Below, one piece after another: positions 1 to 5,297 of a stretch of 5,297 nucleotides of DNA. Position numbers and translations under genes: made by a program. The notes under the pieces are model-generated. The model saw only the letters and a list, made by a program, of their open reading frames with translations. It was not told the origin of the DNA and did not search any database. Origin of the DNA: Bacillota bacterium (GTDB taxonomy: Bacteria > Bacillota > Dethiobacteria > Dethiobacterales > Dethiobacteraceae); NCBI GenBank assembly GCA_018725345.1, contig QLUI01000140.1:1-5297 (forward strand), read 5' to 3'. Position 1 is the stretch's first letter. Each line of letters starts with the position of its first letter.

Positions 1-8
1 TAAGTTTA

Positions 9-41
9 TACCGTTTACCGTTACCCTCGCCCGTCCCTCGC
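9..41. repeat. Short tandem repeats at the left edge
   Basis: TACCGTT occurs twice in tandem (9-15 and 16-22), followed by a partial third copy (TACC at 22-25, overlapping the end of the second). CCCTCGC then occurs at 24-30 and again at 35-41, separated by CCGT. The repeats are seen directly. They are short, so chance or slippage is possible, and no function is assigned. Confidence 0.4.
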
Positions 42-188
42 TATCAATAATCACGGTGAGTCAAGGCTTGGCGGAAAGGAGCCGTCGAAGATACAACCCA
101 TATTGACGTTGGATGGAAAAAGATTTTAGTTGTTTTTTTGAAATCCTGTGTAATCGCGAGAATAAGGGGAATAGACTCTAAAATTAGG

Positions 189-223
189 GGTTTAAACCGG
201 TTTCTTAGAAACTGTGAAACACA
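189..223. promoter_or_regulatory. Cluster of overlapping palindromes, possible operator
   Basis: Three dyads overlap. GGTTTAAACC at 189-198 and AAACCGGTTT at 194-203 are both perfect. GTTTCTTAGAAAC at 200-212 has six-base arms around a single central T. A fourth, weaker dyad follows at 213-223 (TGTG-AAA-CACA). Stacked dyads in an AT-rich region ahead of an operon are typical of binding sites for dimeric repressors, and the RNA could also fold. No regulator family is recognised and no clear promoter is seen beside them, so a regulatory role is inference. Confidence 0.3.
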
Positions 224-333
224 AATCCAGCTACTACTCTTATTTAATATTTATGGCTTTCAAAGGAAAAAACACATATCAGTAGAAATATACAAGATAG
301 GCTAGTGACGGAAAGGATGCAAAATTATGACTG

Positions 334-453
334 GTGGATACTGGTCGCATGGCCTGGTCACGCGCAGAGGCGGACAGACTCTGGAACGACTTTGTTCGTA
401 CCAACGATGCGCATAACGCCGAGTGGCGCCGCATTGATGCGCTATTCCAATAA
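334..453 (+). CDS. Small open frame, possible small gene or gene remnant
   Basis: Read from GTG 334, this frame gives 39 residues; ATG 349 gives 34. It ends at TAA 451-453. From about codon 364 it reads like a genuine charged, amphipathic protein tail, with the stretch RLWNDFVRTNDAHNAEWRR followed by IDALFQ and the stop. Most third positions are G or C, as in the genes downstream, while the flanking leader is AT-rich. Neither start has well-placed Shine-Dalgarno support. A good purine tract (GGAAAGGA, 310-317) instead lies nine bases before ATG 327 in another frame, which stops at 414-416. That arrangement would fit a small gene broken by a frameshift between about 327 and 364. I do not recognise the family. 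It could also be a chance open frame. Confidence 0.25.
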   Translation: MDTGRMAWSRAEADRLWNDFVRTNDAHNAEWRRIDALFQ

Positions 454-518
454 GAAGCTGGTAATCGACCCCTTCTGTCAAGGAAACCGATCTTTCTTCT
501 TTAAGGCAATATCAGAGT

Positions 519-528
519 TAGGAGGAGG
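519..528 (+). promoter_or_regulatory. Strong ribosome binding site that sets the yhaO start
   Basis: TAGGAGGAGG lies just ahead of ATG 533. The TAGGAGG core at 519-525 leaves seven bases before the start and the second AGGAGG leaves four, so either register is workable. This site shows that translation begins at 533 rather than at the in-frame GTG at 305, although that frame stays open back to 305. Confidence 0.85.
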
Positions 529-532
529 AACA

Positions 533-1801
533 ATGATCTTCAAGTTCATCCACACCGCCGACATCCATCTGGACAGCCCATTACTGGGTCTGGCCCGCTA
601 TGACGGCGCCCCTGTCCAATATGTCCGCACCGCTGTACGCAAAGCCTTTCTCAATCTGATTGAACTGGCCATTGAGGAAAAAGTAAGCTTCATCCTTATC
701 GCAGGCGACCTCTACGATGGTGATTGGCGCGACTACAACACGGGCCTTTTTTTCGCAGCTCAGATGACGAAACTGCGCGAGGCCGGCATCCGGGTCTTTT
801 TCGCTCGCGGCAATCACGACGCAGCGAGTCAGATCACCCGGCACCTGTCTCTGCCGGATAACGTCAGAGAGCTGTCCTGCAAATCCCCGGAAACGATCTG
901 CCTTGACGACCTGGGGGTCGCCGTGCATGGTCAAGGCTTCAGCAAGGCTGCCGTCACCGAAGACCTCTCCCGTAGTTACCCCGATGCCCTTCCGGGCTAC
1001 CTGAACATCGGGGTCTTGCACACTTCCGCCGGCGGCCGGGAAGGCCACGAAAACTACGCTCCCTGCGACATCAACAGCCTTGCCGCCAAAAGCTACGATT
1101 ACTGGGCGCTGGGCCATGTCCACAAACGCGAATACCGGCAAGACCCCTGGATTGTCTTTCCTGGCAATATCCAGGGCCGCCATATCCGCGAAACAGGCGA
1201 TAAAGGTTGTACCGTGGTCACCGTCAGTGATGGCCGTATCATCTCCGTCCGCCACCACCCGCTGGATATCCTCCGCTGGAATCTTTGCGAGGTGGACGCC
1301 TCAGGCGCAGCCGACACCGAAGAAATTCTTGGTCGCGCCAAAGAGGCTCTGGAGGTTGCCATCGCCAAAGCCGAAGACAAAATGCTTGCTGTCCGCTTCC
1401 ATGTCAATGGTGCCTGCCCCGCCCACACCCTCATCCAGAACGCCCTCGAATCCTTTGTCAACAACCTCCGCCAGGTGGCAGGCGACCTCGGCGCCGGTAA
1501 CCTCTGGGTCGAGAAGGTCAACATCAACACCCGCCGCATGGCCGCCCGCAGCGAAATCAAATCCCACCACCCCGTAGAAAGCCTCCTTAAATATATCCGG
1601 GAACTGGCCAACGACGAACAAGCCGTTGCCGGACTACTCGCCGAATTTACAGCCTTAAAAAAAGTCCTGCCTCCCGAGCTTTACGAAGCAGACGGCTTTT
1701 GCTTAAACAACACTCGCTACCTCGCTGAACTCCTCCCGCAAGTGGAGGAATTGCTTCTCTCACGCCTGATGGAGGGGGATGTGTTCGGTCATGAGATTTA
1801 G
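533..1801 (+). CDS. yhaO: YhaO-type DNA repair exonuclease (SbcD/Mre11-like metallophosphoesterase)
   Basis: This is a 422-residue nuclease subunit expected to act in the cytoplasm on DNA ends with the YhaN ATPase encoded next to it. The calcineurin-like phosphoesterase motifs are complete: D10-x-H12 in the start HTADIHLDSP, GDLYD at 58-62, GNHD at 93-96, H163 in LHTS, and GHVH at 194-197. These residues normally hold the two metal ions, usually Mn. PGNIQGRH at 210-217 is typical of the YhaO branch as I recall it. Residues from about 245 onward, beginning with LRW (247-249), form the less conserved C-terminal capping region. The length is close to the roughly 400 residues usual for the family. 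Start 533 is chosen for its strong Shine-Dalgarno and because the family begins with this MxFxFIHTADIHLDS pattern; the 76 in-frame residues upstream resemble nothing in the family. The 3' end overlaps yhaN. No damage is seen. Family assignment is firm; exact substrate is inferred from SbcD and Mre11. Confidence 0.95.
   Translation: MIFKFIHTADIHLDSPLLGLARYDGAPVQYVRTAVRKAFLNLIELAIEEKVSFILIAGDLYDGDWRDYNTGLFFAAQMTKLREAGIRVFFARGNHDAASQITRHLSLPDNVRELSCKSPETICLDDLGVAVHGQGFSKAAVTEDLSRSYPDALPGYLNIGVLHTSAGGREGHENYAPCDINSLAAKSYDYWALGHVHKREYRQDPWIVFPGNIQGRHIRETGDKGCTVVTVSDGRIISVRHHPLDILRWNLCEVDASGAADTEEILGRAKEALEVAIAKAEDKMLAVRFHVNGACPAHTLIQNALESFVNNLRQVAGDLGAGNLWVEKVNINTRRMAARSEIKSHHPVESLLKYIRELANDEQAVAGLLAEFTALKKVLPPELYEADGFCLNNTRYLAELLPQVEELLLSRLMEGDVFGHEI
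1771..1778 (+). promoter_or_regulatory. Purine-rich ribosome binding site inside the yhaO end, for yhaN
   Basis: GGAGGGGG lies within the last codons of yhaO. It sits 12 bases before ATG 1791, rather far, and directly against ATG 1779, which is rather close (three bases from the GGAGG core). The site supports re-initiation by ribosomes finishing yhaO, but does not alone decide between the two starts. Confidence 0.55.
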
Positions 1802-4800
1802 CAAGCTGACACTTACCGCCTTTGGCCACTTCACAAACTATGAGTTCACCCTCCCCGACAATCGTCCCTTCCACATTTTCTATGGACTGAACGAAGCCGG
1901 TAAAAGCACAATCCTCCGCGCTGTTACAGACTTTCTCTACGGCTTCCCCCACCAAAGCCCGGATGTCTACTTCCACACAGCAAGCGACCTGCGCATCCAG
2001 GCCTCCGTCAAAGATACCACCGGCAACGAACACATCTTGATTCGCCGCAAGGGACGGAAGAACACGCTTTTCGATCCAGACGGCAAGACCTGTGACGATC
2101 TCCTGCAAACCGTCCTGAACAATATCGATAAAAACCGCTTTGCCATGATGTTCGGCATGGACCATAGCTCCCTCCGCAAAGGAGGAGAAAACATCCTCAA
2201 AGGCGGAGGTGCCGTCGGCGAAAGCCTCTTTGAGGCTGCCAGCGGCATCAGCGGCCTTCGGGACCTCTTCCGCAGACTCGAAGAGGAAGCCGGCAAGCTT
2301 TACAGGCCCCAAGGCTCCAGAATGGCCATCAATGCCAAGCTCAACGAATACAAAGAAGCCAAGGCTAAAATCATCCACGCTTCCTTGCGTCCCACCGATT
2401 GGCAGGAACGGGAAAGAGCCTACCACGAAGAGGAACGGCAAATAACCACCCTCCGGAAAACCATCAGCCAGCTCCACATCAGCAAAGCAAGGTGGGAGCG
2501 CCTGCAAAAAACGTTGCCCATCCTCGCCGGTCGAAACGAACTCATCCACCAGGCTACAAAGATCGGCGACGTCCTCGAACTTCCGCCCACGTTTCAGGAA
2601 GAACGCCTGGATCTGCTTAAAGCCAGAACCAAAACCATCCTGGACCAGGAAAAAGCGCAACAAGACCTCCGCACCCTCCGGGAGCGCATCAACGACATCC
2701 ACATCCCACCGCAACTCCTTGACCACGCCAATCATGTTGCCGGACTACAGGAACGCCTGGACACATACCGTACTTACTTAAAAGAAATCCCTGCCTTGCA
2801 GGGAGAAGTGGAAGAACTGAGGCGCTCGGCAACAGCCATCCTCCGTGAACTAAAACCATCCCTGACAACCCTCGCAGATGCCCAAACACTGCGTCCGCCA
2901 CTCCACCTCAGAAAAGAAATCCGTTCCCTCGGCGCGGACTACACCAGCCTCAAAGAAAAGCTCGCCTCCACTCAAGCGAGGGTCAATGACTACCAGCTGG
3001 ACCAGGAAAAGCTCCGTTTGGACAAAGAAAAAATCGGTTCCATCCCTGATACCGCCGAACTGAAAGAACTTACAGAACGCGTCCAAAAACAGGGTGACCC
3101 GGAAAGAGACCTCCTGCAAACCCGCGCTGACGCCGAAGCCCTCCGCTCACAAATCGTGAAAGAAATTGCCGTGCTCGGGCTTTGGACCGGTACGAGCGAG
3201 GAATGTGAGCAGCTTACCCTCCCCTTGCCGGAAACGGTCCGCCGCTTTGAACAGGAATTCAAGTCCCTGCAGGATGCCCTCCTCAAAACAGACGAAAGCA
3301 TTGCCAAGGAAGAAACAGACATCACAACCGCAGAGAGAAACATCAACGCTCTTCAGTCTTCCGGGGAGATCCCCACGGATGACATCCTCACCACCGTTAG
3401 AAACAGGCGCCAGGCGGGCTGGCAACTGATCCGCCGCTCTTGGCTGGAAGGGAACCCGGACACCGAGGCGGAGAAAGCCTTTGACCCCGAAAATCCCCTG
3501 GACATCGCCTATGAATCAAGCGTCACCGCCGCCGACAACGCCGCCGACGCTCTGCGCAGGGAAGCCGCCCGTGTAGCTGACAAATCCTCATGCCTGCAGT
3601 CCATCGCCCGCAGTCGCCACGAAATCAACCTCCTCCGGGAGAAAAGAACCGACATCGAAGCCCGGCTAAAGGAAGCAAATGCCCGTTGGCTCAAAGCCTG
3701 GCAAAACGCCGGCATCATACCACTTACCCCGGATGAGATGCGGGCTTGGCTCGAACGCCATCAAACCGTGACATCGAACATCAAAGAGCTTAACAAGCTG
3801 CTTTCCAGGGCCGGGAACCTCGAAAGCCGGATTGACACCTCCATTATGGAACTTCGTACCGCCCTCGCCGGACTGACAGTATCAACCTCCGAGCAAACCC
3901 TCTCCGGCCTCATCAGCCGGGCCCGCGAAGTATACACAGCCACCGATAAGAACAGAACTCTCCTGCAAACCCTGGACAACTCCCTGGCCGAGACAGAGAT
4001 AAAACTTAAAAAAGCCCGGCAGGACTACAGCCAGGCGCAGGACAATCTCCAACTTTGGCAGCAAAAATGGTCATCGGCCATGGCCCAGTCCGCCCTTCCC
4101 GCCGACACCGCCATCGAAGCTGCCGCCGCTTTCCTGGACAAACTCGAAGAACTGTTCACCAGCCTGGATACCGCAGCCGACCGCGAACACCAGATTCAAA
4201 AGAAACAGGAGTATACTGCGGATTTTGCCGCTAAAGCAGCATCCCTGACCAAAACGCTTGCCCCGGAGCTCATCGACACCCCTTCTGATATTGCCGTCTC
4301 CCGCCTGCAATCCCTAGTGGCCCAAGCCAACCTTGACACCACCAAACTTTCCGGGCTAAAAGAACAGCTGAACAATGCCGAAACAGCTCTGGGAAAAGCC
4401 GAGGAGTCCATCCGTGACATCAACCGCCGCTTCGATGCTCTCAAAAAACAGGCCGGCTGCAGCGAAGAAGCCGAAATGGAACGGATTGAGGCGAATTCCC
4501 GGAAATTAACCGACATCAAGGACAAGCTGAACCAGATCGATAAGCAACTCCTGTTCGCTGGTTCGGGACAGTCCCTCACCGAACTCGTTGCAGAAGCCGA
4601 GGGAGCAGACGGCGACACAGTCCAAAGCAACCTCATCCAGCTTGATAACGAACTTAAAACCCGGGACGAAGAACGGTCCTCCCTGGAGCAACAGTTTGGT
4701 GTGACCAAAAAAGCCTACTTGGAACTTCTGGCAGGTGCTGACTCCACTGCCCTCGAATCTGCGGAGGCAGCCCAAAGTATTATTGCCGATTTGCGATCCT

Positions 4801-5294
4801 CCACGGAAGAATACCTGCAGCTACGCCTGGCTGCAATTGTTCTCCTTAAGGCTATCGACCGCTACAGGGAGGAAAACCAGAACCCCGTCATCCGGCGCTC
4901 GGGCGAGCTATTCTCGGAACTGACACTAAACTCATTTGCCTCTCTCAAGGTAGACTTTGATGAAAACGACAAACCCATCCTTCTCGGCGTGAGGGCATCC
5001 GGGAACACCGTCAAAATGGAAGGCATGAGCGATGGCTCCCGCGACCAGCTTTATCTGGCTCTCCGCCTGGCCAGCATCGAGAGATACCTGGCCTCCCACG
5101 AACCGGTACCCCTCATCCTCGATGACATCCTTGTGAATTTTGATGACAGGAGGGCAGCCGCGACCCTGCGAGTTCTGGCCGCGCTTGCCGGGAAGACCCA
5201 GATACTTTTCTTTACCCATCACGAGAGGCTGGTACAGCTGGCGAGGGAGGTTGTGCCTGAAGGGTTGCTTTGTGAGCATCATTTGACAATGTAA
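1791..5294 (+). CDS. yhaN: YhaN-type ATPase with long coiled coils (SbcC/Rad50-like)
   Basis: This 1167-residue protein is the expected ATPase partner of YhaO. The N-terminal head starts MRFSKLTLTAFGHF and carries Walker A GLNEAGKS at 32-39. FGMDH (121-125), GGGAVGESLF (138-147) and RPQGSR (172-177) are characteristic of YhaN/AAA_27 proteins as I recall them. From about 180 to 1030 the chain is charged and heptad-like, forming two coiled-coil arms around a central segment near 535-610 with GWQLIRRSWLEG at 543-554. The C-terminal head has the ABC signature equivalent SDGSRDQ (1080-1086), Walker B PLILDD (1107-1112), the D-loop NFDD (1116-1119) and the switch histidine in FFTHH (around 1143). 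None of its five cysteines forms a CxxC zinc hook. Start 1791 matches the family N-terminus; ATG 1779 would add only MCSV. It overlaps yhaO by 11 bases. It is longer than the roughly 960-residue Bacillus protein. The gene is complete; its role in end processing is inferred from the family. Confidence 0.95.
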   Translation: MRFSKLTLTAFGHFTNYEFTLPDNRPFHIFYGLNEAGKSTILRAVTDFLYGFPHQSPDVYFHTASDLRIQASVKDTTGNEHILIRRKGRKNTLFDPDGKTCDDLLQTVLNNIDKNRFAMMFGMDHSSLRKGGENILKGGGAVGESLFEAASGISGLRDLFRRLEEEAGKLYRPQGSRMAINAKLNEYKEAKAKIIHASLRPTDWQERERAYHEEERQITTLRKTISQLHISKARWERLQKTLPILAGRNELIHQATKIGDVLELPPTFQEERLDLLKARTKTILDQEKAQQDLRTLRERINDIHIPPQLLDHANHVAGLQERLDTYRTYLKEIPALQGEVEELRRSATAILRELKPSLTTLADAQTLRPPLHLRKEIRSLGADYTSLKEKLASTQARVNDYQLDQEKLRLDKEKIGSIPDTAELKELTERVQKQGDPERDLLQTRADAEALRSQIVKEIAVLGLWTGTSEECEQLTLPLPETVRRFEQEFKSLQDALLKTDESIAKEETDITTAERNINALQSSGEIPTDDILTTVRNRRQAGWQLIRRSWLEGNPDTEAEKAFDPENPLDIAYESSVTAADNAADALRREAARVADKSSCLQSIARSRHEINLLREKRTDIEARLKEANARWLKAWQNAGIIPLTPDEMRAWLERHQTVTSNIKELNKLLSRAGNLESRIDTSIMELRTALAGLTVSTSEQTLSGLISRAREVYTATDKNRTLLQTLDNSLAETEIKLKKARQDYSQAQDNLQLWQQKWSSAMAQSALPADTAIEAAAAFLDKLEELFTSLDTAADREHQIQKKQEYTADFAAKAASLTKTLAPELIDTPSDIAVSRLQSLVAQANLDTTKLSGLKEQLNNAETALGKAEESIRDINRRFDALKKQAGCSEEAEMERIEANSRKLTDIKDKLNQIDKQLLFAGSGQSLTELVAEAEGADGDTVQSNLIQLDNELKTRDEERSSLEQQFGVTKKAYLELLAGADSTALESAEAAQSIIADLRSSTEEYLQLRLAAIVLLKAIDRYREENQNPVIRRSGELFSELTLNSFASLKVDFDENDKPILLGVRASGNTVKMEGMSDGSRDQLYLALRLASIERYLASHEPVPLILDDILVNFDDRRAAATLRVLAALAGKTQILFFTHHERLVQLAREVVPEGLLCEHHLTM

Positions 5295-5297
5295 TGG

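Larger units (their letters stand above)
1..330. other. AT-rich leader without a convincing gene
   Basis: All forward frames are broken by stops within short distances and no stretch reads like a conserved protein. The segment is clearly richer in A and T than the genes to its right, as expected of an intergenic control region. It contains short tandem repeats at 9-41, a run of seven T at 133-139 without a good hairpin in front of it, and a cluster of overlapping palindromes at 189-212. The first bases are TAA, which could be the stop of a gene lying to the left, but a triplet at a window edge proves nothing. No tRNA, rRNA or riboswitch that I can recognise is present. Confidence 0.6.

Noticed and set aside
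62..90. Riboswitch-like bulged stem around GGCTTGGCGGAAAGGAGCCG
   Set aside because: Only a four-base GGCT/AGCC stem can be drawn, and the conserved cores of the c-di-GMP, cobalamin, THF and molybdenum cofactor riboswitches that I know are absent.
103..130. Possible sigma-70 promoter: TTGACG at 103-108 with TTTAGT at 125-130
   Set aside because: The -35 box is good, but the -10 box matches only four of six consensus bases at 16-base spacing, and AT-rich DNA gives such matches easily. No start site is known.
94..139. Intrinsic terminator ending in the T run at 133-139
   Set aside because: The only inverted repeats before the T run (CAAC/GTTG, CCAT/ATGG) have four-base arms with long loops and lie too far upstream of the T tract.
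200..220. CRISPR repeat fragment, suggested by the GTTTC and GAAAC ends
   Set aside because: There is only one copy in the window, with no regularly spaced repeats or spacers and no cas genes. It is better described as a palindrome cluster.
581..1258. Reverse-strand open frame (225 codons) opposite yhaO
   Set aside because: It is a shadow of the conserved phosphoesterase domain, with no recognisable domain of its own.
1647..2735. Long reverse-strand open frame (362 codons) opposite the end of yhaO and the start of yhaN
   Set aside because: It lies antiparallel to firmly identified coding sequence. Its low-complexity, F/V/G-rich translation is what the complement of a charged GC-rich gene produces. 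No family motifs are seen.

Overview
This window holds a two-gene DNA-repair nuclease operon of the SbcCD (Mre11-Rad50) type, preceded by a leader of about 530 bases. Both genes read rightward. The first encodes a 422-residue metallophosphoesterase of the YhaO/SbcD/Mre11 family. The second encodes a 1167-residue ABC-type ATPase with long coiled coils, of the YhaN (AAA_27) branch of the SbcC/Rad50/SMC superfamily. Both look complete and intact: every metal-binding motif of the nuclease and every nucleotide-binding motif of the ATPase can be read in the translation.

Layout. Bases 1-330 are mostly AT-rich with no convincing gene. They contain short tandem repeats at the left edge and a cluster of overlapping palindromes at 189-212 that could be an operator. 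Bases 331-453 are richer in GC and carry a short open frame with protein-like composition that ends at 453. It may be a small gene or the decayed 3' end of one, and its frame differs from the long upstream extension of yhaO. A strong Shine-Dalgarno at 519-528 serves the yhaO start at 533. yhaO ends at 1801 and overlaps yhaN (start 1791), so the two are probably translationally coupled. yhaN ends at 5294, three bases before the window edge, so nothing downstream, including a terminator, can be seen.

How the genes work together. By analogy with SbcCD and Mre11-Rad50, the ATPase should dimerise through its head domain, bind DNA ends in an ATP-dependent way and control the Mn-dependent nuclease bound at the base of its coiled coils. 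Unlike classical SbcC/Rad50, this ATPase has no CxxC zinc hook. Near mid-length it has instead a compact Trp/Arg-rich segment (around residues 535-610).

Organism. The window comes from a bacterium with moderately high GC in its genes and strong purine-rich ribosome binding sites. The ATPase is longer than the roughly 960-residue Bacillus form as I recall it, and closer to the long proteobacterial-type versions. A deltaproteobacterium-like organism or a GC-richer Firmicute would fit, but the sequence alone does not settle this. The core operon belongs to a known family. The less explained parts are the leader and the small reading frame in front of yhaO.
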